Assembly (NCBI GenBank): GCA_963593765.1
Contig: CAVBBU010000028.1
Span: 1 to 20,628 of the forward strand
Length of the DNA: 20,628 nucleotides
Direction of reading: 5' to 3'
Origin: CAVBBU01 sp963593765
GTDB lineage: Bacteria > Bacillota > Clostridia > Lachnospirales > Lachnospiraceae
Shown: positions 1 through 7,761 of the stretch, piece by piece
How positions within the stretch are numbered: the stretch's first letter is position 1
Layout: the number at the start of each line of letters is the position of its first letter
The notes under the pieces: model-generated
What the model saw: only the letters and a program-made list of their open reading frames with translations
What the model was told of the DNA's origin: nothing
The model's database searches: none
Position numbers and translations under genes: made by a program

Positions 1-1466
1 GTTCCATTAACTATCTGAAGCTTTAGCCTTTCTCCATCGTAGCTAGTATATCCAGCGCCTGAATTATTCTTTGCTTTTACAGATGTATTATCTGCAGATT
101 CAAATATCAAGTCTTCAAAATCATAATCATAAAATAGCCTATTAAAATACAGGCAAGGCATAACTTGAATTTCAAAGGTACCCTTGTTATGCAAAATCTC
201 TCCATATGTATAGCCAGATGCATTTTTCTTAAAGTCACTGCCATCTGGTGTATTAGCTAGCCTAGCAGCATCAAGTGTCCATTGTCCGTCGCATACATCA
301 AAATAGCTGCTGCTATCAGTAACAGTTTGATCATTAAAATAAAGTACATTGCCATATTCATCCGTATAGCTTGCATATATTTGATAATATTGCTTTGAGT
401 TCTCGGTATAAAGCGGTAAGGTTTCTATAGGAAAGCTAAAGCTTATATCTGATGAGATATAGCCTTCATCCTTTTTCTCATACCTTACTATTAATTTTTT
501 ATCATAATTAAATGTCGTATAGCTACCCTTTGTAGACCAATCAGAGCTTGCACTATTACGCCAATTATTTATAATCTGCCTTGGCTTCCATGTGGTATCA
601 TTATTTACAGTACTTACCTCCCAGGTCGGAGTAGTATTATCTGCTGTAAATAAAAATCCATCTGTTTTATCAGCATCATCAGACTTAACCACCAGTGCCT
701 TGTTTGAATTACTATAATTATTATATAGCCTTGCAGAAAACTCATATGTGTTTTGAGTAGCAAGATTATCAAGTAATATTTCTGCATTTTGAACAACCAT
801 TATAGATTGATTAAGAGTATCATTGAAGCTTGTGCCTACATATTTTAATGTAATAATCGTTCCGTCAGCAGAAGTGCTATAGCTAGACTCCCATGATGCA
901 TCTGTTTCTAATGTATTTGTATCTGGAACAAAGCCCTTCGGAACAAATATCTCTACAGCTACGTCCTCTGGTGTTTGATTATTTTTAATGTCACTAGGTG
1001 CTATAACCCATCTAAGTCTTATATTTTTTGTTCCGCTTTTTCCTATTGCAAAATCATCTGGATCACTTATAGAGCCATCTACTGATTCTAGCTTTATGCA
1101 AGATACAGCACTACTATTAACTATTTTGGCCACATTCGAAGGCGAAGCAAGCCTAAATATTGCATTACTTTGACTAGATAGCAATACCTCACCATCTTCT
1201 ATAGCTTCTTTTTCGGTATTAGATGACGTAGCTAGATTATTAATAACCGCTCCGTCTGTTATAATGTCTTCATTATTTGCATCTGAACTAGAAGCCTTAG
1301 GTGACAGGGCTGTGGTTTTAGGGATTTCTGTATTAATTTTAAATATAGATGCACTTTCTCTAGCAGCATAAAAATAGCTATTACTAGTATAAATAGAACC
1401 CTCTATCATAGCTATGCTAAGTAAAAATGCTATAATTTTTTTTAATTTTTTTACCTGCTTTTCCAC
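1..1466 (-). CDS. Secreted surface protein of unknown family (N-terminal 488 codons, 3' end outside window)
   Basis: The frame is open without a stop from GTG at 1466-1464 to the left edge; I translated it by hand. An in-frame TAA lies two codons upstream, so GTG is the first possible start. The N-terminus has a Lys-rich stretch (KKLKK), a hydrophobic core (IIAFLLSIAMIEG) and a possible signal-peptidase site after SYFYA, so export is likely. The mature part is rich in Asn, Ser, Thr, Asp and Tyr, with segments such as KNIRLRWVIAP, VEIFVPKGFVP and TYEFSARLYNN that read like beta-sandwich domains of Gram-positive adhesins or pilin-like proteins. I recognise no specific family, and any cell-wall anchor would lie outside the window. 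It has its own promoter and follows the rpsA terminator, so it is a separate unit. Export is well supported; the adhesin role is inference. Confidence 0.8.
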   Translation of the reverse strand, partial: MEKQVKKLKKIIAFLLSIAMIEGSIYTSNSYFYAARESASIFKINTEIPKTTALSPKASSSDANNEDIITDGAVINNLATSSNTEKEAIEDGEVLLSSQSNAIFRLASPSNVAKIVNSSAVSCIKLESVDGSISDPDDFAIGKSGTKNIRLRWVIAPSDIKNNQTPEDVAVEIFVPKGFVPDTNTLETDASWESSYSTSADGTIITLKYVGTSFNDTLNQSIMVVQNAEILLDNLATQNTYEFSARLYNNYSNSNKALVVKSDDADKTDGFLFTADNTTPTWEVSTVNNDTTWKPRQIINNWRNSASSDWSTKGSYTTFNYDKKLIVRYEKKDEGYISSDISFSFPIETLPLYTENSKQYYQIYASYTDEYGNVLYFNDQTVTDSSSYFDVCDGQWTLDAARLANTPDGSDFKKNASGYTYGEILHNKGTFEIQVMPCLYFNRLFYDYDFEDLIFESADNTSVKAKNNSGAGYTSYDGERLKLQIVNG

Positions 1467-1480
1467 GATTTAAAACAGCT

Positions 1481-1487
1481 CTCCTTT
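1481..1487 (-). promoter_or_regulatory. Ribosome binding site of the surface-protein gene, unusually far from its start
   Basis: Minus-strand AAAGGAG lies 14 nt upstream of the GTG at 1466. That is longer than the 5-10 nt seen at other starts in this window. No alternative start codon lies closer in this frame, and the next in-frame ATG falls inside the signal peptide. Confidence 0.6.
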
Positions 1488-1505
1488 AGTAGCATACTCC
1501 CTATA

Positions 1506-1535
1506 ATTGTATATGCACTATCAATAAACTGTCAA
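1506..1535 (-). promoter_or_regulatory. Sigma-A-type promoter of the surface-protein gene
   Basis: On the minus strand, a consensus -35 TTGACA (1535-1530) is followed by an 18-bp spacer and -10 TACAAT (1511-1506). The predicted start of transcription is near 1499, giving a leader of about 33 nt. It lies just downstream of the rpsA terminator. Confidence 0.75.
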
Positions 1536-1560
1536 CCACATGCAAATATTTTTAATGAAC

Positions 1561-1596
1561 TAAAAAGACAGGCGACCTTTTAAAAATCGTCTGTCT
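1561..1596 (-). terminator. Rho-independent terminator after rpsA
   Basis: The minus-strand transcript folds as AGACAG(A)CGA paired with TCG(C)CTGTCT, with one A-C mismatch and an A/T-rich loop, followed directly by TTTTT. The hairpin begins 6 nt after the rpsA stop. On the plus strand the hairpin is not followed by a T tract, so it looks one-directional. It closes the long operon. Confidence 0.85.
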
Positions 1597-1602
1597 AATA
1601 TA

Positions 1603-2730
1603 TTAATTATCTTCCTCGGTGCTAGCTGCATTCTCCGCTCCGGTATCCTGCACTCCGCTCGCACTTTCATCATCAAGCGGTGCCTCAAGTGCCTTCATGC
1701 TAAGTGATATCTTCTTAGCCTCTTCATTAAAGTCTACAATCATAGCCTTAATTTCCTGACCTACCTTAAGAACATCCGAAGGCTTCTCAACTCTTGTTCT
1801 AGATATCTGAGATACATGCAGAAGTCCGTCTATGCCCTCTTCAAGCTCTACAAAAGCACCAAAGTCTGTAAGCCTAGCAACCTTGCCCTCTACGACATTG
1901 CCAACTGCAAACTTGGTCGCAGCATCTCTCCAAGGATTCTCATCCGGGAACTTCTTACTAAGCGCAATCTTATCTCCGCTTATATCCTTGATAAAGCATC
2001 TAACCTTATCTCCAAGCTTAAATACCTTCTTAGGGCTCTCTGGTCTGCCCCAGCTCATCTCAGATATATGCATAAGTCCATCTATTCCGCCTATATCTAT
2101 AAATGTTCCGAAGTCTGTTATACTCTTAACCTCGCCCTCTATAACATCGCCTGGTCTTATATGCTCAAACAGTGCCTTCTTAAGCTCTGCCTTCTTAGCT
2201 ACTATAAGCTGCTTGCAATCGCCTATTACTCTTCTTCTCTTAGGGTTGAACTCTGTAAGTACAAATTCTACCTCTTGATCCTTATACTTGCCCAGATCCT
2301 TCTCATATAAATCTGATACAAGGCTTGCAGGTATGAAAACTCTAGCTTCATCTACTACAACTGTAAGACCGCCATTAAGTACCTGTACTACCTTAGCCTT
2401 AAGAACCTCTTTATTATTAAATGCTTCCTCTAGTCTCTTGTTGCCTCTGTCTACAGCAAGTCTTCTGTATGAAAGTGCAACCTGACCCTCGCCATCATTA
2501 ACCTTGATAACCTTAGCCTGCATCTCTTCACCAGGCTGTACAACAGTTCTAAGATCCAGTGACGGATCATTAGTATACTCTGCTCTGGTTATAATACCAT
2601 CAGACTTGTAGCCTATGTTAAGTATAATCTGATTATCCTTAACGCTTATAACCTTGCCAGTTACAACCTCTCCTGTATGTATAGTCTTAAATGAATCCTC
2701 TAACATTTGTTCAAAACTCTGATCTGACAT
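1603..2730 (-). CDS. rpsA: 30S ribosomal protein S1 (four S1 domains)
   Basis: The 375-residue product is an RNA-binding S1 protein acting in translation. Four S1/OB-fold repeats can be seen at about 17-87, 105-173, 190-260 and 278-348. The last two carry the typical DFGTFIDIGGIDGLMHIS and DFGAFVELEEGIDGLLHVS patterns. The C-terminus is a short acidic tail ending EEDN. This is the shorter four-domain form common in Bacillota, not the six-domain proteobacterial S1. The frame stays open 61 codons further upstream inside ispH, but ATG at 2730 is chosen because it starts the conserved protein (MSDQSFEQML) and has GAGGAGG 9 nt upstream. It overlaps ispH by 20 nt out of frame. Related Clostridia are known to fuse IspH and S1 into one protein. 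Ile is coded mainly by AUA (19 of 26). Confidence 0.95.
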   Translation of the reverse strand: MSDQSFEQMLEDSFKTIHTGEVVTGKVISVKDNQIILNIGYKSDGIITRAEYTNDPSLDLRTVVQPGEEMQAKVIKVNDGEGQVALSYRRLAVDRGNKRLEEAFNNKEVLKAKVVQVLNGGLTVVVDEARVFIPASLVSDLYEKDLGKYKDQEVEFVLTEFNPKRRRVIGDCKQLIVAKKAELKKALFEHIRPGDVIEGEVKSITDFGTFIDIGGIDGLMHISEMSWGRPESPKKVFKLGDKVRCFIKDISGDKIALSKKFPDENPWRDAATKFAVGNVVEGKVARLTDFGAFVELEEGIDGLLHVSQISRTRVEKPSDVLKVGQEIKAMIVDFNEEAKKISLSMKALEAPLDDESASGVQDTGAENAASTEEDN

Positions 2731-3565
2731 AATTTTGAACCTCCTCGATAATATGTTTTGGGGTTGATGCTCCAGCTGTGATACCAACTGTATCCTCAGA
2801 TGCAATCTGTGCAGTGGATAGGTCGTTAGCTGATTGGATAAGGTAGGTTCTCTCACACGCCTCGCTGCATATGTTATATAGCTTTTGTGTGTTTGAGCTG
2901 TTCCTGCTTCCAATAACTATCATAACGTCTACCTCTTTTGCTATACTTCTTGCATCTAGCTGACGTTGCTTGGTAGCATTGCAAACCGTATTAAAGCCTT
3001 GTATATCATAACCCAAAAGCTTTATTTTTTCAACACATTCTTGAAACTTGCTATAATTAAATGTAGTCTGTGCCACAATAGCTATATGCTTTTCTTTAGG
3101 AATATCAAGCTTTATAAAATCCTCTATGCTTGATATAACCATAGTATTAGCATCTCCCCAGCCCTTAATTCCTATTACCTCTGGATGTACTGGGTCGCCA
3201 ACTATTATAACTGTATGACCTTTTTTTGATTCTTCACTGACTATATTATGTATCTTCTTAACAAATGGACAGGTCGCATCTACAACATTCGCACCAGACT
3301 TTAATGCCTTATCATATACCGCACTTGAAACTCCATGCGATCTGATAATAAGTGTAGAATCCTTTCTTCCATCAAGCAGACTTATATCCTCTATTATATC
3401 TACACCCTTGCTTTTAAGATCCTCAACTACATATTCATTATGTATTATAGGTCCATATGTATATACATTTTTCTTTTTTTCATCTATCTGCTTATATACC
3501 TCATCTACTGCTCTGCTTACTCCAAAGCAAAAGCCGGCAGACGGTGAAAGTATAATCCTTGGCAT
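2711..3565 (-). CDS. ispH: 4-hydroxy-3-methylbut-2-enyl diphosphate reductase
   Basis: This 284-residue cytoplasmic iron-sulfur enzyme performs the last step of the MEP pathway, reducing HMBPP to IPP and DMAPP. The three cluster-binding cysteines are present: C13 in GFCFGV, C99 in VDATCPFV and C195 in TVCNAT. Substrate-pocket residues match the family: H42 (IHNEYV), H77 (RSHGV), H127 and E129 (VHPEV), T167/T168 (AQTTFN), the S/N patch at 220-225 (SRNSSN) and the C-terminal TAGASTP. Length is typical for a stand-alone IspH. It begins 2 nt after the cmk stop. Its last codons overlap the start of rpsA, and it ends TTT TGA, a sequence on which a +1 slip would enter the rpsA frame. The isoprenoid genes dxs and ispA lie upstream in the same run. 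Confidence 0.96.
   Translation of the reverse strand: MPRIILSPSAGFCFGVSRAVDEVYKQIDEKKKNVYTYGPIIHNEYVVEDLKSKGVDIIEDISLLDGRKDSTLIIRSHGVSSAVYDKALKSGANVVDATCPFVKKIHNIVSEESKKGHTVIIVGDPVHPEVIGIKGWGDANTMVISSIEDFIKLDIPKEKHIAIVAQTTFNYSKFQECVEKIKLLGYDIQGFNTVCNATKQRQLDARSIAKEVDVMIVIGSRNSSNTQKLYNICSEACERTYLIQSANDLSTAQIASEDTVGITAGASTPKHIIEEVQNYVRSEF
2740..2746 (-). promoter_or_regulatory. Ribosome binding site that fixes the rpsA start
   Basis: Minus-strand GAGGAGG, lying within the ispH coding sequence, is 9 nt upstream of ATG at 2730. It supports independent initiation of rpsA rather than the upstream non-ATG start of the open frame at 2913. Confidence 0.8.
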
Positions 3566-3567
3566 GC

Positions 3568-4230
3568 TTAATTTCCCTTTTTAGCTAATTCTAATATTGT
3601 ATCTACTACCTCATCTATGCTCATGTCGGATGAATCTACAAGCACTGCATCCTCAGCCTTAACAAGCGGACTGTTTTCCCTGTGCATATCTCTGTAATCT
3701 CTATCCTCTATATCCTTTTTAATAGTAGCCATGTCGCAGGTTATATTCTTTTCCTCTAGCTCCTTATATCTTCTTTTAGCTCTTGTATCTACGCTGGCAG
3801 TAAGATATATTTTCACATCAGCATCAGGAAGCACCTTTGTTCCTATATCTCTTCCGTCCATAACTACATTTTGCCTTTTTGCAATATCTCTTTGAAGGCT
3901 TACAAGCTTTTCTCTAACAGATGCATATACGCTGCAGCTACTTGCCATATTGCCTACCTGCTCTGTTCTTAGCTTATCTGTAACATCTGCTCCATCTATA
4001 TATACATGCTGGATGCTATCTATATAGTCTACGCTTATATTAGCATCAGCTATAGACTTGTCTATGCTTTCTTCATCATCAGCCGATATATTATTTTGTA
4101 TAAGATAAAGTGCTATAGCTCTATACATAGCACCTGTGTCTACATATATATAATCAAGCTTTTTACTAACTAGCTTTGCTATAGTTGATTTTCCTGCACC
4201 GGCAGGTCCATCGATAGCTATTGCCCTCAT
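3568..4230 (-). CDS. cmk: Cytidylate kinase
   Basis: This 220-residue kinase phosphorylates CMP and dCMP to the diphosphates. The P-loop GPAGAGKST is at residues 8-16, followed by the DTGAMYRA motif (31-38) and the NMP-binding VVMDGRDIGT segment. An in-frame ATG 12 codons upstream (4266) would add residues that do not fit the family. ATG at 4230 is chosen because the P-loop then sits at its usual distance from the N-terminus and GGAG lies about 8 nt upstream. This start overlaps the previous gene's stop as ATGA, so translation is probably coupled. The neighbours, a flavoprotein upstream and ispH-rpsA downstream, form a block common in Clostridia. Confidence 0.95.
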   Translation of the reverse strand: MRAIAIDGPAGAGKSTIAKLVSKKLDYIYVDTGAMYRAIALYLIQNNISADDEESIDKSIADANISVDYIDSIQHVYIDGADVTDKLRTEQVGNMASSCSVYASVREKLVSLQRDIAKRQNVVMDGRDIGTKVLPDADVKIYLTASVDTRAKRRYKELEEKNITCDMATIKKDIEDRDYRDMHRENSPLVKAEDAVLVDSSDMSIDEVVDTILELAKKGN

Positions 4231-5456
4231 AATATGCTCCTTCCTGCAAGATATCCTGTCGACCATGCAATCTGAAGATTATATCCGCCTGTGGTTGCAT
4301 CAAGGTCAAGTACCTCTCCTGCAAAATACAGCCCACTAACTAGCTTTGACTGCATAGTTTTTGGATCTATATCCTTAGTGCTTATTCCGCCCTTAGTGAT
4401 AATAGCCTCCTCATAGCCTCTAGCATTTGTTATCGTAAGCTCTAAATTTTTTGTAAGCTTAACTAATCTTTCTCTTTCTGTCTTTGTTACTGCATTAGTT
4501 TTTTTATAAGGATCTATCTCTGACAGATCAACTATAACTGGTATAAGCTTACTTGGATAAAGCTCTGAAAGCGAATTTCTAAAATCCTTATTTAGATTAT
4601 TATTAAAATCTCTGACTATTCTATTATCTAGCTGCTCGGTGCTAAGTGCCGGCTTTAGATCTATATGCAGCTTTAGCTCTCTTTCCTTTAAAGTTTTAAC
4701 TACATAAGAGCTGGCAGATAAAACCAAGGGACCGCTAATACCAAAATGCGTAAATAGCATCTCCCCCTGCTCATCATATAGCTTCTTTTTTCCGTCTGTT
4801 ATGCTAAGTCTTACATTTTTTAATGACAGCCCTTGAAGCCTTTCACATATATCCTCTTTAATTACAAGCGGAACTAATGATGGAAATATTTTTGTAATAG
4901 TATGTCCACTTTCCCTAGCCCATGTATATCCATCACCTGTAGAGCCTGTGCTTTTATATGACAGTCCTCCGGTACATACTATGGTGCTGCCTGCATATTC
5001 CTTTTTACCGCTATTAAGCAAAACACCCTTACATATACCATCCTCTATAAGTATGCTTTTAATCTCAGTGCGAAGCTTAATTTCTACATTATACTTATTA
5101 AGCAGCCCCTCTAATGCATTTATCACATCTATGCTTTTATCAGAAACAGGAAATACCCTTTCTCCTCTTTCTACCTTTAGCCTGCAGCCTGCATTTTCAA
5201 CAAGCTCCATCATATCTGTATTAGTCCATGCATCAAATGCACTATATAAAAATCTAGGATTAGAAATAACATGCCTCATAATATTTTCCATATCTGAGGC
5301 ATTAGTAAGATTACACCTTCCCTTACCGGTTATATATAGCTTTTTGCCAAGCCTTTCATTTTTTTCATATATGCTAACACTGTGGCCACTCATAGCTGCA
5401 CTTATAGCAGCCATAATTCCTGCAGCCCCACCGCCTACAACTATTATTCTGCTCAT
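4227..5456 (-). CDS. HI0933/BaiN-family FAD-dependent oxidoreductase
   Basis: This 409-residue flavoprotein belongs to the HI0933 (YhiN/BaiN-like) family. The N-terminal Rossmann motif VVGGGAAGIMAA (FAD binding, glycines at 8-13) is followed by E31 for the ribose and by the family signature ITGKGRCNLTN (42-52). The C-terminus closes the FAD site with AGEVLDLDATTGG and YNLQIAWSTG (379-401). Length matches the family. The physiological substrate is unknown in most members; BaiN-like proteins have been linked to bile-acid reduction in some gut Clostridia, but nothing here supports that role. It overlaps the aspartate kinase stop and the cmk start, each by 4 nt (ATGA), so the three are probably translationally coupled. 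Confidence 0.9.
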   Translation of the reverse strand: MSRIIVVGGGAAGIMAAISAAMSGHSVSIYEKNERLGKKLYITGKGRCNLTNASDMENIMRHVISNPRFLYSAFDAWTNTDMMELVENAGCRLKVERGERVFPVSDKSIDVINALEGLLNKYNVEIKLRTEIKSILIEDGICKGVLLNSGKKEYAGSTIVCTGGLSYKSTGSTGDGYTWARESGHTITKIFPSLVPLVIKEDICERLQGLSLKNVRLSITDGKKKLYDEQGEMLFTHFGISGPLVLSASSYVVKTLKERELKLHIDLKPALSTEQLDNRIVRDFNNNLNKDFRNSLSELYPSKLIPVIVDLSEIDPYKKTNAVTKTERERLVKLTKNLELTITNARGYEEAIITKGGISTKDIDPKTMQSKLVSGLYFAGEVLDLDATTGGYNLQIAWSTGYLAGRSIL

Positions 5457-6772
5457 AGCTCTGTAGTAACAAAGATATCATATATAGCTCTTATAGCATT
5501 TTCAAAATCACTATCCTTGACTCCTAATATAATATTAAGCTCAGAGGAGCCCTGGTCTATCATCTTTATATTAATTCTTGCATGAGATAGTGCAGCAAAT
5601 ATACGAGCAGCAGTACCTCTGTTAGCCTTCATTCCTCTACCAACTACTGCTATAAGTGCTAGATTTGATTCCATCTCAACAGAATCAGGATGCACTGCTC
5701 TGTGTATTCCTGCAACAACTCTTTGCTCATGGTCCTCGAACTCACTTTGATGAACTATTATAGTCATGGTGTCTATTCCAGATGGCATATGCTCAAAGGA
5801 GATACCATTGTCCTCAAATACCTCTAAGACCTTACGGCCAAATCCGACCTCAGAGTTCATCATGGCTTTATCTATATTGATAGCGCAAAAGCCCTTCTTT
5901 CCTGCTATTCCGGTTACAGTATAGCTAGGATTTTTGCATGTGCTCTCAACTATCATAGTACCGCCATCCTCTGGATGATTTGTGTTTCTAATGTTGATAG
6001 GAATTCCTTCCTTTCTAACAGGGAAGATCGCATCCTCATGCAAAACACTAGCTCCCATATATGCAAGCTCTCTAAGCTCTCTATAGGTTATAGTTTCGAT
6101 CACTCTAGGATTTTCTACTATTCTAGGATCTGTAACTAAAAAGCCAGATACATCTGTCCAGTTCTCATACAGATCAGCACGAATAGCTCTTGCTATAAGT
6201 GAGCCTGTTATATCAGATCCGCCTCTTGAAAAGGTACATATGCTTCCGTCAGCCTTAGAGCCGTAAAAGCCAGGAATTACAGCATTGTTTTCATGCTCTA
6301 AGGTATGTGCTATCTCTTCATTTGTTTTTTCTGAATCCAGAGTGCCATCCTCATTAAAGAATATAACATGCGCAGCATCTATAAATTTAAAGCCAAGATA
6401 GCTAGCCATAATTATACCATTAAGGTATTCGCCTCTTGATGCTGCATAATCTCTGCCAAGCTTCTTAACAAAATTTTCCTCTATAGTTTTAAATTCGCTA
6501 TCTAGATTTAGATTAAGATCAAGTCCATCTATAATCTCATTATATCTTGCCTTAATCTTATCAAACAGCTTAGCATAAGGCTTACCGCCGCTTGCAGCAT
6601 CATAGGTTTGATAAAGTAGGTCTGTAACCTTATCATCCCTTGAATCTCTTTTACCCGGTGCAGAAGGAACAACATATCTTCTTGATTTGTCTGCACGTAT
6701 TATATCTCCTACCTTTTTAAACTGCTTCGAGCTAGCTAGAGAGCTGCCTCCAAATTTAACTACCTTTTTCAT
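5453..6772 (-). CDS. lysC: Aspartate kinase
   Basis: This 439-residue enzyme catalyses the first step of the aspartate pathway to Lys, Thr and Met, making aspartyl phosphate from aspartate and ATP. The N-terminal VKFGGSSL motif (5-12) binds ATP and substrate. SRGGSDITGS (182-191) and the VSGFLVTDPRIV stretch (208-219) belong to the kinase core, and two ACT domains occupy roughly 290-439, as expected for feedback control by an amino acid. It is monofunctional with no homoserine dehydrogenase domain. ATG at 6772 has GAGGAG a few bases upstream. Only 26 bp separate it from the preceding gene, which leaves no room for a lysine riboswitch or T-box. The choice of the symbol lysC over other aspartate-kinase names is conventional; the function is secure. 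Confidence 0.93.
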   Translation of the reverse strand: MKKVVKFGGSSLASSKQFKKVGDIIRADKSRRYVVPSAPGKRDSRDDKVTDLLYQTYDAASGGKPYAKLFDKIKARYNEIIDGLDLNLNLDSEFKTIEENFVKKLGRDYAASRGEYLNGIIMASYLGFKFIDAAHVIFFNEDGTLDSEKTNEEIAHTLEHENNAVIPGFYGSKADGSICTFSRGGSDITGSLIARAIRADLYENWTDVSGFLVTDPRIVENPRVIETITYRELRELAYMGASVLHEDAIFPVRKEGIPINIRNTNHPEDGGTMIVESTCKNPSYTVTGIAGKKGFCAINIDKAMMNSEVGFGRKVLEVFEDNGISFEHMPSGIDTMTIIVHQSEFEDHEQRVVAGIHRAVHPDSVEMESNLALIAVVGRGMKANRGTAARIFAALSHARINIKMIDQGSSELNIILGVKDSDFENAIRAIYDIFVTTEL

Positions 6773-6798
6773 ATTCTCCTCATCCTTATCTATATAGG

Positions 6799-7749
6799 CT
6801 ATTCATTATCCATACAGCTATAAAAATTAATATCTCCTATAGCAGTATTATCATTAACAGTTTCATCCCAAAGCTTATTATCTATACTTAATTCTATTTT
6901 CTTTCCATAATCGCTATATATCTTTTCTACCGCCTCGGTAATTCTTTCATCCTCAAGCTGCTTTTTATTCTCAGCTGTCGCCTCTTCATCAAAGCTGCTT
7001 ATACACTTTATTATATAATACTCACCTGAGTCTACGATTATATCACTAACAGCTCCATCTGTCAGATTATCTAAGGCAGCCTTTAGTGTATCTGATAGCT
7101 TGCTATAGCTTATTTTTATATCTACAAGCTCATCCTTAGTATATTGCCTTGCTACTGATATAAAATTACCACCCTCTGCGATAGTGCTTTGTGCACTTAG
7201 TATATCCTGCCTGTTATCTGTCCTTATAATAGCAATTCTAACTATCCTTGCCTCACTTTGACTTACCTCTGTGTCCGCATTTGCTATTATATTATCTATA
7301 GAAAGTCCGGCTCTTACATATTCACTATATATATCCTTTATATCCTGCTTAGATATATTGCCGAAGGCATTTTCCGTATTAGACACCTCAGTAAATAGCT
7401 TATCTGTCCATGTATCTATGCTACCCACATCCTGAGAGCTAAGCTTAATATCATTATCCTTAGCATATTGATTTAATATATACATATGCTCGAAAAATTT
7501 GTACATATCATCATAAAATGCACTGCTATAGCTAGTTCCATCTGATAGGCTGCTACTCCATATGCCATCTCCATAAGAGCTGCTAACTATATTTTTTTGT
7601 GATGCGATAATTACTGCCATCTGACCTAATGAATAATCAAGCTTCTTATTCGACACCTCATTATCACTATTTTTTTTACCGCAGGAGCATGTGATAAAAG
7701 CCAAGCACAAAATCAAAATTATAGCTCCTGCTCTTTTTATATATTTCAC
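6799..7749 (-). CDS. Lipoprotein with a degenerate parvulin/SurA-like domain
   Basis: This 316-residue product starts MKYIKRAGA, then a hydrophobic stretch and FITCSCGKK, a lipoprotein-type signal with candidate lipid cysteines C21 and C23. It is therefore predicted to be anchored outside the membrane. Residues about 40-165 resemble the helical N-domain of PrsA/SurA chaperones. Residues about 167-253 follow the parvulin layout (GGNFISVARQYTKD, then LKAALDNLTDGAVSDIIVDSG and YYIIK). The GG-D-LG segment and the GYHIIK histidine of active PpiC-type isomerases are replaced, so a folding-chaperone role without catalysis is more likely. Translation starts at GTG with AAAGGAG 5 nt upstream; the ATG one base upstream of it hits a stop at once. 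It lies between a HAD phosphatase and aspartate kinase. Confidence 0.75.
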   Translation of the reverse strand: MKYIKRAGAIILILCLAFITCSCGKKNSDNEVSNKKLDYSLGQMAVIIASQKNIVSSSYGDGIWSSSLSDGTSYSSAFYDDMYKFFEHMYILNQYAKDNDIKLSSQDVGSIDTWTDKLFTEVSNTENAFGNISKQDIKDIYSEYVRAGLSIDNIIANADTEVSQSEARIVRIAIIRTDNRQDILSAQSTIAEGGNFISVARQYTKDELVDIKISYSKLSDTLKAALDNLTDGAVSDIIVDSGEYYIIKCISSFDEEATAENKKQLEDERITEAVEKIYSDYGKKIELSIDNKLWDETVNDNTAIGDINFYSCMDNE

Positions 7750-7754
7750 ATTAG

Positions 7755-7761
7755 CTCCTTT
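7755..7761 (-). promoter_or_regulatory. Ribosome binding site that fixes a GTG start for the lipoprotein gene
   Basis: Minus-strand AAAGGAG lies 5 nt upstream of the GTG at 7749. An overlapping ATG one base upstream of the GTG is out of frame and followed immediately by TGA, so GTG is the working start. Confidence 0.75.

Noticed and set aside
614..796. A 60-residue minus-strand frame inside the surface-protein gene
   Set aside because: It lies in a different frame from the long open frame that carries the signal peptide, and its translation has no recognisable features.
1816..2485. Long open frames antisense to rpsA on the plus strand
   Set aside because: They mirror the codon structure of rpsA, lack ribosome binding sites and show low-complexity Leu/Ser-rich translations. 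They are shadows of the real gene.
2731..2913. A 61-codon N-terminal extension of rpsA reaching into ispH
   Set aside because: The extension starts at TTG without a ribosome binding site and reads as an out-of-frame translation of conserved ispH sequence. ATG at 2730 has GAGGAGG at good spacing.
6773..6798. Riboswitch or T-box before aspartate kinase
   Set aside because: Only 26 bases are available and they contain just the ribosome binding site region.
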